The notes under the pieces were generated by a model. That model ran no database searches. It was given only the letters and a program-made list of their open reading frames with translations, and was not told the DNA's origin. Positions 49,510-60,552 of a stretch of 64,000 nt of DNA are shown here, piece after piece. The position numbers and the translations under genes are program-made. The stretch covers positions 25,675,812-25,739,811 of the forward strand of contig NC_060259.1 in assembly GCF_921293095.1 (NCBI RefSeq), given 5' to 3'. The DNA is from Ischnura elegans (lineage: Eukaryota > Arthropoda > Insecta > Odonata > Coenagrionidae). The first letter of the stretch is position 1, and each line of letters opens with the position of its first letter.

Positions 49510-50890
49510 TTGACGACACGCACTGCCTACGAGCCCACGTTGGAGTGGCAATAGCTAATCGGGAGGCCTTTTACAATTCCCAGGTACACCTCGACACTGC
49601 CGTTGGTGGCGGTTAATGCACAGTGCACACGCTCCTCAGATGGTTATGTTGAGCAATACACGATGCGTCTGTCACCCACTAAAATGTAGAATCCCTAATA
49701 TATAGGAACAGCCCTTGTGGTGACTGACTCATACCTTGTCTAACAACCTCCGCACAGTGGGTGAAAATAAAAAAATGCTGATTAAAACCCCAATTTTTCG
49801 ACTTTTTCTATCGGTCTATAAGCAATGAACTATTATTCAAGGATAACTAGGCACCCAAATGCAGATATTTATTTCAATTTGAGTGCATCGTATAGCATCC
49901 AAGATTGTATCGTATATCACTTCAAAAAGTGACAAAAAACCTACCTTTGTTTTTTAGCGAGAAAAGTCTAATGTATCTTTTCCTGCTGCGCAAAACATTG
50001 AAGAATAGAGTTATTTTTAAGAGTATATTAAGAGTATACACACACATCAATTACGTGCCATTTAAGTATTTTACTTGGAAAATTATACCTCCCGAGACGC
50101 CTAAATGTGTTGTTTCAAAAATACGCTGTTCTCTCTTAAATTTAAATAAATCAAACGTAAAAATATTGTAATTATTCTGTGCAGCCGTTTATATCAATTG
50201 GTGACTTTAACGCATACGAGCCATTATGGGGACACATTAGAAGGCAGTTTCATCGTCGAGGACGGATTTTATCTTTTTTTTTATAAATAACTCCAACTTA
50301 TTAAGCGACGGGGAAAAACCGGGATCAATAATTTTACCGGTAACTTTTACTCTGAGGTAGTAGAGGGCGCAGAGAAACTGTAGAGGACGAATTATTTATT
50401 ATTCTATTATCGATTTTAATATGTTTCAATTGAATAACGGCGAGAAAACTCATAATAGTTTTATTGCTAGTTTTAAGGGCTTGTATTCTGCAGAATTATT
50501 TGTTGAATTAGTTGGAGATTTATTCTATGACTGTTTTCGAGTTTCGAGTTTTCTTAGTAATGACTAAGATACTTATGTCCGTCCACGATGACTAATTAGG
50601 AAGAGACCACTTCCTCATATTTATGTTTATAGACGGGTATTATAACCCACGTTTTTATAAAAGAAGACCATTGATTAATAAGGAAATCAGACCAGGGTGG
50701 ATTCAGACATTACATTAAAATTTCTCATGACAAACAATCTAAACACTGAAAATAGTATTGTAAAATTAACAAATGCCTTCATTAAGGCCGCAAATTGTAG
50801 AGTACCTCGTTCCAAAAGTACTAGCCCACGGCCGCCAGTGCCATGGTGAAACGAGGAGTGTGCCAAGGTCATAACTCCCGGCGGTCACTC
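49510..50890 (+). pseudogene. LINE endonuclease and linker fragments, decayed
   Basis: Plus-strand frames show VGVAIANREAFYNSQVHLDT near 49,535, the endonuclease motif GDFNAYEPLWGHIRR near 50,200-50,245, NNSNLLSDGEKP near 50,290 and a PVPW-NEECAKV string near 50,840-50,880, the usual order before the RT of Jockey/R1-type elements. Stops interrupt it. A gap of about 450 bp between the first two blocks suggests an insertion. RT sequence was not found downstream. Confidence 0.6.
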
Positions 50891-52390
50891 AATGGCTCAG
50901 AGTTATCTTCTGTTAGCGTATCCATCTTCCGCGTAGTACCTCCACGAGGTACAATCTGGTAAAATATTGACCCACAGGCTTAATCTTTACCGGAAAATCT
51001 TTCTTTTCGTGACAATAGGCTGATGACCTTCCCTAATCACTTTCTTCCTCTTCTCCGCCTTTACGCTTAAACACTTTGGGTTCCGAGGGAATTGACGTCG
51101 TCGTTACTTATTTTCAGTTTTTGTCAATTGGTCTGAAATAATAACAGACAAACATGGGTGAATATTTTGCTCTATATCGCCCCTAATGCAATTTCAAACT
51201 TGGAAATCAAACATGCCTCTGCTTTGCATACCACATAGATTAAACAAAAAACAGTTAAGTGTATACCTCAAACTGGTATTATTGCCCCAAGGAATAAAAA
51301 TGCAACTTACCACCGCCAAAACCTTCCCTTGCCCATCCCTATGAACGGCGGTCCTTAGGATGTCGTTTTGAAAGTGACTCTCATATGCCCTTTCAGGAGG
51401 AAATCGTCTCTAGTGAAGGCGTTTTGCCACTCTCGCCTTCTCGGGTCCGTAGGAACTAATAAAATACGAAAATGAAGCTCTTGAGCTGCCATAACCAGAG
51501 GTGCAAATACGACTCAATGCACGACCACGGAAGCTTACCCAAACTAGACTGAGAGACACAAAGACTCGGAAGTATTGCAATGTAGCAATGTGTAAAATAT
51601 TCTGGTTAAATTATATATCAATTGTAATGTTTCAGAATCCTATAAAGTCACTAAATATCTCCCAAGCGTATATATATCTCCTAGCAAGGCATCCGTAATT
51701 CCAGGGCTACTGGTGAAGTGGCGAACTCGGAGAACGGCTTCAAAAAGGGAACATGGGCTGCCGTGGGGCAGCATAGGAAGTTTCCGGTTACTTAGTGGCC
51801 ACACCCAGAACAGTAGACTCAATTACTGTCTGGACACCACCCAATGTACAGAAAATTGAATTTTGACCAGCGTTTTTCGATTTGGGACTACTTTACCGCG
51901 CCCAAATAGTGGAATAGAAGGATAGAGTGCTCTAGTATGTTAATGAGTCGAGTTTTCCAAGGATCGTGACCTAGCATAATGTCGCGGCGGATCAGCGACA
52001 CTGGACTATGATGGTGTGATCACGGAGGGAGGCGAAAAGACAAATTATGAACCAGCGAAAGTATTTGTCGACTAAAATGATATTAAAAAAAAAAAAAACA
52101 ACAATATCAAACCTGATTTGACAATTGCACATTATGAAAACAAGAAAAAGAAATATGCAAATGATAGAAATTGGGCCCGTAAACAAACCACTTACATCTT
52201 AAATAAATCGGGACACAGCCTGGAGTCAATTGATGCACGCCAGGATTCATCAAGTAAACAACAACGAAATTAATCCTAATCTAAAATTATTGCAAAACAT
52301 TAAAAAGAAGGTGGGAAACAGGGTCCGAATGCTGAAGCACTAAGCGGAGTTAAATTAAAAGCAATGGCGAATCGTATTAACAGGCATACA
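50891..52390. other. Intergenic, nothing recognised
   Basis: No gene or repeat terminus was recognised. An A-run lies near 52,085-52,100. Confidence 0.3.
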
Positions 52391-52399
52391 ATGAGGAGA

Positions 52400-53560
52400 A
52401 TCATTAAGTACGTCTTCAAAAGTCTTCACTTGATTTCATACTAAGGCTTTCGCAGGCTGATGCGAATGAAGATTAAGTCTTTCGAGCTTTATGGAGCGGG
52501 CTCGTCTGAGTAGCGTCCTGATTACAGAGTGATTTTGCAGTGGGTGCAGGTGTGAAGACATTGGTAAATACCACACACTGTGGTATTTTTCCTTTAAATG
52601 TAGCGGCTCGATGTTTAGCCGGGATTCTATTTCACAACCTCCAAAAATGGTTGGCAATTTTCTTTTTCCATTTCTATCGAATACTTGATGGAGTCGTCCT
52701 AATTATTCAGGAGTTTTAGAAATAATACCAGTACGTACTCCTCATGCAGTCAGATGATGAAAGTATAGTCCACGTACCTCAGGAATGGTTTTGGTGTAAT
52801 TCGGGATGCAGGGGCGCTGTGGCCAGGTCGGCTGGTCGGCGATCGCCGCGGGCCCCGAGAATGGGGGGCCCCCACAACGCACGCGTCTGTTGTGAAGCGG
52901 ATATGAAGGGCGTAATAAAAATTACTCAGATTAGTTAAACCAGAGATTTTTGCAATTATAAAATTCTGTGTTATCATAAGTCGATTTATTTATGACATAA
53001 TCATTGTAAAAGGATTATTAAAAAGTATTAATAAAATAAAGGTGTCGGACGATAAAGGATAACATGATGCTTTTTGAAATGATTATTATAATAGGTTTTT
53101 TAGACGTTTTTTTAGAATTAAGTGAAGTTTTAAGGAACAAATTAATTGTACTTATAATAGAACCCAAATACGTTATTATATTTTTAAGCAGTGAAATTCT
53201 CTCTTTTCATAATACTTTTTCTTACGAAATTGTAATTTTTTATTAAATTTTATCTAGTATTTCATAACCAGAATAGCGTCAAAATCCATTGCAGGGATGC
53301 AATTTCCAAATATTTTCCGGGGGAGGACACCCGAATCCCCCAGTAAGGAGGGCCCCCTCATGAGCCCCAACCGAGGGCCCCCAATCACCCCAGACCGCCC
53401 CTGTCTGTATCAGCGTCTGTTCTTGGAACGTCAGTTCAGCGTCTGTTCTTGGAACTTTTCCCAGTAGAGATTGGTGATGACCGGATCAAGGGGAATGCTT
53501 ATGAACAGTGATTCCACGTCATAACTTACTCGATGGCCAGCTTCTGTGATCCTCGGGTCC
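52400..53560 (-). pseudogene. Second Penelope-like RT remnant, split by a MITE
   Basis: Minus-strand frames read HRVSYDVESLFISIPL near 53,500-53,550 (RT motif A), then, beyond the MITE at 52809-53403, FLRYVDYTFII near 52,760-52,790 (motif C, canonical RYVDDTF), CQPFLEV near 52,660, and HPLQNHSVIRTLLRRAR near 52,490-52,540. This order is specific to Penelope-like RTs. The second catalytic Asp of motif C is Tyr, and stops are present. Confidence 0.72.
52809..53403 (+). mobile_element. 595-bp hAT-type MITE, family A
   Basis: It begins CAGGGGCGCTGTGGCCAGGT and ends CACCCCAGACCGCCCCTG, matching the ends and much of the interior of the 28126 copy. The flanks TCGGGATG and TCTGTATC agree at only 5 of 8, so the duplication is eroded. 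It interrupts the Penelope RT between motifs A and C. Confidence 0.85.
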
Positions 53561-53736
53561 TTGCAGATCAGCGCGAAATACGCTTATTTTTTTACGAAGG
53601 TGGAAGGATCTGAAAAAAATATAACCTGCCTTGGTACGTTATGGATAGTTGCAACATGAAGAAAACGGTTCTAACGAAAACAAGGTAATATCTGAAGCAC
53701 AGTGTTTAAGAAATGTTATCAGAGCTACTTCAACAG

Positions 53737-53848
53737 TATTTAAAAAATGTATGTTATATTTTAGAATGGGAAAATGCCCAAAATAGGTAAAGTATTATTT
53801 AAAAAATGTATGTTATATTTTAGAATGGGAAAATGCCCAAAATAGGTA
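53737..53848 (+). repeat. Tandem duplication, period 59 bp
   Basis: TATTTAAAAAATGTATG starts at 53737 and again at 53796. Both copies share TTATATTTTAGAATGGG and AAAATGCCCAAAATAGGTA almost exactly, so the duplication is recent. Confidence 0.9.
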
Positions 53849-55601
53849 TTTGAAACACAAAATACAAGATGCATTCAGGCGTGCGTTTGAAATACCAAAT
53901 ACAAATTACAAATGTATTTCAAATACGTATTTTAAAATACTTTCATTTGAAATACTGCCCAGCACTGCGTGCAGAGGTGGTTTTGGGGCCTTTTCGATGA
54001 GTTTCTTCCTCTTTTACATGGGAATGGATGGCTGGTGGAGAATGTCCTTTATTTGACGTTGAATTCTCGACGTCGGGTCAGATTAAAACTCCTGATTTAG
54101 CATCTGTGTTTAAGACACTGAATATTTTTCCCTAGTAGTCAGCCTTCTCCATCACCACAATTGCACTTGACACCACGGAAAATGGACCACTCGACTTCGA
54201 CGAATTATTCGTCGCGAAATGGTCGACACATTACAGCGGGGAATAGCCTCAAGAAGAAGGGGAAGAGAGGTAAGGATTACATATCGCTAAGCCTTGTCAC
54301 CAGCACTTATCGTCATGACATTATATATTGGAAATTTTGCCTTTCTTCAATAAATGAACAGCCATTCATGGGCTACTCCCCACTCCTTGCCATCCCATTC
54401 CTCACGTGCACTACCTAAAGACATTATCTCCCTCCCTTCCTCAACCTTCCCCACCCAAACATCCGAACTACATAAATACAATTCTTCATATATTTTACTT
54501 GAGAATGACATGACGGTCGAAACTTCTCGTGTTTTTTAAATAAATATGCGGAAAACTGCCATCTCTCTTATTCATTAATGAGGAATTATGCGTTTGAAAT
54601 CAAGCGAATCATTTAAAAAAGAAAAAATATTATGTTGACCTCCACCCACCTGCAGCAAGAGTTGGACAACAGTACCTCGTGGCTTTACAGAATAAATATT
54701 GTGAAAGAAATTTTGCAAGAAATTTTGTGGGTATTAATATGATGACGACCTTAACTAAATGGAGCTGTTGGCATCAAAATTACTTTTTTGGCATAATTAC
54801 AAAGAGAAGTTAAGGTAAGGAAGGTATTACTTGCTAGTGTAGGCATTTTTTCTTCATTTAATTTCTCGATTTACATCTATAGTCAATTAAAAGTCCATTA
54901 TTTCGCTTTCTTCATTAAATGCCTTTCAACGCTGTAATTTTTTTGGCCAATAGCATGCTCATGGAATGTGATTAGCATTTGACACTCTGAATTCAAGCCA
55001 AATCGATTCTGAGAAAAGCTAAAAGCTTTCAAAATTTTTTATGCCGTCAACTATCAGTAGACGGTGTTCGAGTTGCTTTATCTTATTGACTCATGAAAAA
55101 ATCACAGATCACTGGCTGGTGGTAAACAATAGTAAGACACATTATTTGTCCTGATAACTTCCAACGAATGTATTTACATCACAGATTTTAATTCGTTTGT
55201 TTTCCTCAAGCGTTGTTTCACGATTTTCGGAAAAAATGTTTTTGCAAACCGTCAATTTTATCTCTTGATCCAATTCAGCCATTTTTTTGTTCCGAGAACT
55301 GGCAGTAGATGGAGAGAGGGATTGAAGATGCGTGGAATTCCTTCCACCGCACCCACGACGGCAGACTACACTAGTTCTCTCTATTCTTTCCCGTCGAACG
55401 TCGTCAATCAGCTTGCTTTCCTCAGCAGCGCGGGCCATTATTTCCTCGTTTGATTTTTTTCTCCCGATTCCATTCTCTCAATTCTCCCTTCGACCGAAAT
55501 CTCAAAGGCCTGCGATTTATTGTTATCCTCTTTCCTGACAGAACAGTTTGTTCTGGCGAAAACATCAAAATCCCTGCGATTTTTTTATTTTTAGATCCAA
55601 T
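53849..55601. other. Intergenic, one unexplained ORF
   Basis: A 98-codon minus-strand frame at 55142-55438 starts MARAAEESKLIDDVRRERIE and is rich in charged residues, in a slightly GC-richer patch. No family is recognised and no splice partners were identified, so it is not called as a gene. The rest shows nothing. Confidence 0.3.
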
Positions 55602-55719
55602 AAAATAGGCATCAAAAATGTCCAAGTAAATGTGCCTCTCACCAAATCTATTTGCTGTTTAAAATAGGCATCAAAAATGTCCAAGTAAATGTGTCTCTCA
55701 CCAAATCTATTTGCTGTTG
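55602..55719 (+). repeat. Tandem duplication, period 59 bp
   Basis: AAAATAGGCATCAAAAATGT starts at 55602 and 55661. The 59-bp units differ by only about one base (GTGCCTCTC versus GTGTCTCTC), indicating a recent event. Confidence 0.92.
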
Positions 55720-56495
55720 TTTTCCATTTTGTAATGAACTCTGTGTACCGTTCAGAATAATCCTGGTTAGAAAACGGTTGCCACTGCTCAAGATTCTTAC
55801 CCTTGTTGTTAACCTATTATAACCCAATTTTGCTATAACTATCATAAAAAATGTGTACATTTTCAGCTTTATTCAGGAGATATTTAAAATAAGTGTTCTT
55901 CTCTGCTGTAAAGTTCAATGTCGAAATATGTAGCTACCACAATAATTATGATTGAGCAAAACATTTTCACATTTTTAAAATGAGAAGCCTTGAAATTTAA
56001 ATCCTCCCAGGAGAAGCTCCAGGTTAGAAAGGGTTAATGGCTTGATAGCAATTATAAAAAAAACAAGTGCAGCCGCAATTTGCTAAAGGTCTTTGTGATA
56101 AGTGTACTAATTATGAAGGAAATAACGATGAATGCTCTTATTAATATACATCTCCTGTATGGGTCTTTAAAAGAGGTGGATATTTTATTTTAATTTTCTT
56201 TTGTGAATTCATCTATTCTATATAGTTCTGTGTGAAAAGACATCTATGAAATAAAATTTAATTTTGTAAAGCGCTTATCCTCTCTGAGACTCATGCTACC
56301 TGATCTGACTATAGGAAAGGGAACGGCCCTTCCTGGCAACTTAATGATTGTAACAGAACGTATTTAGATTGGCAGTCAGAGGATAACATGCAAACTTGAG
56401 CTTTATGATGGCAAATTTTGATTGGTGAAGGATTTCGTCGATGAGGCTTTGCTGTCACAATGAAGTCAATTATAGTAGCTCTTGAGATCTGTGAG

Positions 56496-56767
56496 CAGCG
56501 GCGGATCCAGGATTTTTTTTCTGGAATGGGCACAAAGGTTTGACAGGAAAATGATCTTCTCATGCGTGAGATTAAAAACCGAGGTGCAACAGTTACTGTG
56601 CGAAATATACTCAATATTTTAATACGAAAATTCTTCATATGAAATTATATGATTGAGACTCCGTATCAAACACAAAACAAAGCGAACGTAATGATAGCAT
56701 CATAAAAATTTCTGTCTATTCTTTAAGCGTCTGGGGTGGACACGTGCCCCCCCTAAATCCGCCTATG
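56496..56767 (+). mobile_element. 272-bp hAT-type MITE, family C, with perfect TSD
   Basis: It begins CAGCGGCGGATCCAGG, ends CCTAAATCCGCCTATG and is flanked by TCTGTGAG on both sides (56488-56495 and 56768-56775). This best-preserved copy defines the ends of the family seen at 33743 and 39498. Confidence 0.93.
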
Positions 56768-57369
56768 TCTGTGAGCACTCCCATGTTAATTATTTATTTT
56801 AAAAATTGTTTGGTAAAACTTCCACGTGTAGTATACTAACTAATTTACAGTAGCATAACATAACAACAGCATAAAGTGGTAGATGAATGCATTCAAGCAA
56901 AAACTAGTTAAATAGATGAAACAATTGGGTCAAGTTTTCTCGGTTTTCCGGCCGGGTGGAGAATCCATCGTATCTGACGCTTCGAGGTCCGTTACGTTTC
57001 TCGTTCTCCGGAATTGTTCGTCATTTTTCCCACGGATATTTCAAACAGGGTTTACTTGAACCCAGCACTAACTAAGTAATCACGTTTTTCTAAGTTTAAG
57101 GTTTCGACGTTATTCATGTCTAATTATGTCGTTCCCACGATTGCCAAACGTTGCGCTGCATTCGCTCCATACGGTCATGCGTTCTAATTGGTTGATATGC
57201 GGTCTCAGTGACGGTTTCAGTGAACGGACGGCGACACAAAGTGGGTGGAAATCAACCATGACACCTTGAAAATAGCCTTGACAGAACCCTAAATTTTCAC
57301 AATTTTTTGGGAAGAAAAAATGGTACAGTCTGATAGCAAAATCTCTGATGATTAAGGAACTATGGCTAT

Positions 57370-57672
57370 TCAAATATCAGACAGGAGCTTGTTCAACTCC
57401 TCGTCGTTACGGATGGCCAGTTGGAGGTGACGGGGGATGATCCTCGTCTTCTTGTTGTCACGGGCGGCGTTACCGGCCAACTCCAAAACTTCCGCGGCCA
57501 GGTATTCCATGACGGCGGCCAGGTACACGGGGGCACCGGCACCGACGCGCTCGGCGTAGTTGCCCTTGCGGAGAAGACGGTGAATACGTCCCACGGGGAA
57601 CTGAAGTCCGGCCCTGCTGGAACGGGACTTGGACTTGCCCTTGACTTTGCCTCCCTTTCCTCGTCCGGACAT
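57370..57672 (-). CDS. Histone H2A lacking the C-terminal tail (100 aa)
   Basis: The frame starts [20 protein letters not shown] and matches canonical arthropod H2A through the histone fold ([53 protein letters not shown]), then ends in DI and a stop. Canonical H2A has about 124 residues, so roughly 25 (docking domain and tail) are missing. The acidic-patch residues in AAEVLEL and NDEEL are present. The frame is GC-rich amid AT-rich flanks. No histone 3' stem-loop is seen below 57370 and no donor GT occurs at the break, so truncation by rearrangement is more likely than splicing. It could be a pseudogene or a short variant; expression is unknown. Confidence 0.7.
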   Translation of the reverse strand: MSGRGKGGKVKGKSKSRSSRAGLQFPVGRIHRLLRKGNYAERVGAGAPVYLAAVMEYLAAEVLELAGNAARDNKKTRIIPRHLQLAIRNDEELNKLLSDI

Positions 57673-59158
57673 GATGAATCAAGCTGGATTCGGCGTTACG
57701 GTGCAGACCTCACGACGAATCGTTGAATTCATCACAAGGCATTGAAAAAGTGCAAAAATAGTGAAAAATTTCAAATCGGAATTTTCGCAAAAATCTAGTT
57801 TTTGTCTTCGCGACGTGCCGAGTGATGAAAAAAGTGATGGGAATCCTCATCACTGGAGCCATCGGGAAAAACAATTGCGCGCGACCATCACTTCCGAATG
57901 ATCAATAGAGGGAGCGCTGGAGTGATCACTTGAAAGTGGTGAAAAAAATGATCGTGTGATTCCGACTTAATAATATCCTGCAGTTAGATCCGAGCATCAG
58001 CAATCCAGTATCCAATGCCGTAGTTTACCATTGGCTAGTCCTCTACCTACTCATTCTCACTAACTGGCATCCTAAATTGCTCCTCTTCACAATTTTAACA
58101 AATCACAACAAATGCGAGGTGAAACAAACATCTCATGAAAGAAAACAATGCTCCATTAATGATGATAATCAATATCTTCAGAAATGTCTTCCCACTTTCA
58201 AAATCCTCAGATGTTATCTGTGCTAATTCAATAATAATGTTATGTAAAGCTATGCGTTCAGTTACCATCAGGTCCGCTTGTTCCCGCTGACAGTGTTCGA
58301 ACCGGTTCTGATGTAAAAAGTTGACGTTCTTTGATAATATTTTATGGCTAATGAATGGGTGGCTGAATTGAACAAAAAAATAGAAAAACGACTGAACTCA
58401 CGAATCGTTAGAGGTAGAAATATCCAAGTTCGTTTAAATAATTTTACCAATCCGCCGGAAATTTCATTTATAGTAATGTAATTCGATATTTTTACACTGT
58501 AATACATAAATTACATAAGACGCACGGAGGTGAATTATAAATGACAACATATGTATAGAAAACTACACTAAACATATTTGCGAAAATACGATACAAATAT
58601 ATTACAAATGCTTGTATAAATGACGGATATTTGTCTGTAATGCCTATATTTTTCCTTTCATGCTCATACTTATGCTAATTGAATGAAAATATATTGAAGA
58701 CGTTTGCATAAGATCTTTGAATTTTTGCTTTGGTGCTTTATTCTCAAACTTAATTTTCAATCCAGAAAATGTTCGTTCATTTCCTCCCCGTGGAAATCAG
58801 TCCTTCTCGCTGAAATATGACGTTTCTCCATTATTCGCCAATGCTCAATAATCGTATAAATTATTCACGCCTTCCCCTTTGCATACCAAGGCACATCTAA
58901 CTTCGTCATGTCCAAGTTCTTGAAGCATCTCTATCAAAGAGACCTCTCAACCACCAGCAGTTATTCTTCTTCTCCGCTCGCACGGAAGCAAACGGTCAAT
59001 CGTTCTATAGTCATTTTTCACCTTTGCACTGCTACTGACAGGTCAGGGATTAAGATGGCTGAGCATGAAAAAATAATCCATTTTTGTTCATGTTCAAAAC
59101 ATGCTGCTAATTTCAGGAATTTGTCATCGATTTTCTCCTCAGCTTCCAATCACAGCAC
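57673..59158. other. Upstream of the H2A frame, no gene recognised
   Basis: Directly upstream of the H2A ATG there is no clear TATA box. Between about 57,815 and 57,975 short GTGATGA/TCATCAC and GATCACT/AGTGATC strings recur in both orientations, suggesting a degraded fold-back repeat. The remainder is AT-rich. Confidence 0.35.
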
Positions 59159-59655
59159 CAGGGGCGGTCTGGGGTGATTGGGAGCCCCTGGCTGGGGCTC
59201 ATGATGAAACTAAAGCCCTCTTTACCGGGGAATTCAGGGGCCCTCTCCTGGAAAATTTTATGAAATTGCATAGCCGGAAATGGATTTTGACGCTATTTGA
59301 CTCTTTAAAACTAGATAAATGTTAATTAAAATAGCAATTTCGCAAGGAAAAATACTATGAAAAGTGAGATTTTCACAGCTTATAAAATTTAATTATGTAT
59401 TATTGTTTAATTGCCTATTTAGTGAATTTGTTCCTTGAAACTGCACTGGAATCTAAAAAAAACTCTAAAATAGCCTTTTCGAGTAACATTTTCAAAAAAA
59501 TGATTAGGTTCTCATTTACCGTGTAACACCTTTATTTGACTTATTTTTATGTAATCTTTTTACACCGGATATGTTGTAAATAAAGCTCCAAATAAAAACG
59601 TGGAATTTTATAATATCAAAAAAAAACTTTGGTTCAATTAATTTTTTTAGTTTTC
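59159..59655 (-). mobile_element. MITE family A, missing one end
   Basis: CAGGGGCGGTCTGGGGTGAT at 59159 is the complement of the right end of the copies at 28126 and 52809. Similarity continues through GGAAATGGATTTTGACGCTA to about 59655 (AATTTTATAAT, GGTTCAATTAA). The opposite terminus is missing. Confidence 0.75.
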
Positions 59656-60073
59656 ACGTCGCCAGTTTCCCCCGAGACTCTCCGAACGATAATGGAATTC
59701 CGTACTCGAAGTAGTTCAAACCAGTCATTGCTAGCAAAGAAATCTTCAGCTCTTAATTTCCGGGACTTCTCAACGCATTTTGCTTGATTGCAGAATGCAG
59801 ACTAAAGCATTTTTCGATGGAGCAATCAACGGCCACTTATAAACAGCAAAATGTCGCACTATCATGGACGCATTCTCTTCAGCCCACCATGCCTGTTACT
59901 TTTATGACACCAGTTAAAAAAATTACCCAAAAATTACAAATTACCGTTTATTTGTAGTTTCCCAAAATTAAATACATTGGCTACCCTCCTTTCAGATATA
60001 TAACTCATTTCTCCGTTAATTTTATAATTTCCTGTGAACAAACAATGACATATGGTCTCTCTTACTTTTTTGA

Positions 60074-60129
60074 CCCGGTGTTGATTCTAACGCCACGGCG
60101 TTAAGCGCGGCGTTAGAATCAACACCGGG
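60074..60129. repeat. Perfect 21-bp inverted repeat with GC-rich tail
   Basis: CCCGGTGTTGATTCTAACGCC at 60074-60094 is exactly complementary to 60109-60129, with a 14-nt loop. It is followed by GCGCGCGCGGCGCGCCG (about 60,130-60,147), a CG-dense run unusual in this AT-rich window. The element type is unknown. Confidence 0.9.
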
Positions 60130-60197
60130 CGCGCGCGCGGCGCGCCGTCACATACTGCTTAATGCAATTATTGAAAAACAAAGCCACAGTGCTGCAC

Positions 60198-60552
60198 CAG
60201 GGACGGATTTAGGATATAGGTGGCGCGGGGCCCATTCTAGTGGGAGGCATACTGTTTCGAGAAGCTGCAATTTGCAGCGCAATAACAGAAAATTCAAGTA
60301 ACACAATTTTCAGCCAATTTTCAAAGCTATGCCATCGGATGAAGTGTTTTTTTAACAGCAGCGTTAACCATTTATTAACGTCAATGTTGACTACATGTTA
60401 ACAAAAAACAAGCCCAGCTTCACTTCGAATCCCCTCATACATGATGATTTTCCTGTTTTTGCGATTTTGTTAGATTTACCTCAATATTGGCGGAAGGCAT
60501 ATGCTTGGTAGGTGGACCCGGGCTCTTTGGGTTCCCCATTGACCCAGCCCTG
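60198..60552 (+). mobile_element. Probable 355-bp hAT-like MITE
   Basis: It starts CAGGGACGGATTTAGGATAT, ends ACCCAGCCCTG and is flanked by TGCTGCAC and CGCTACAC (6 of 8). The left end resembles family C (GGATTTAGG). The right boundary is less certain. Confidence 0.5.

Noticed and set aside
55142-55438. 98-codon minus-strand frame with charged, exon-like composition
   Set aside because: No recognised family, no identified splice partner and no promoter; a frame of this length is expected by chance in 64 kb.
57421-57726. 101-codon plus-strand frame over the H2A gene
   Set aside because: Shadow frame caused by the GC-rich H2A codons.
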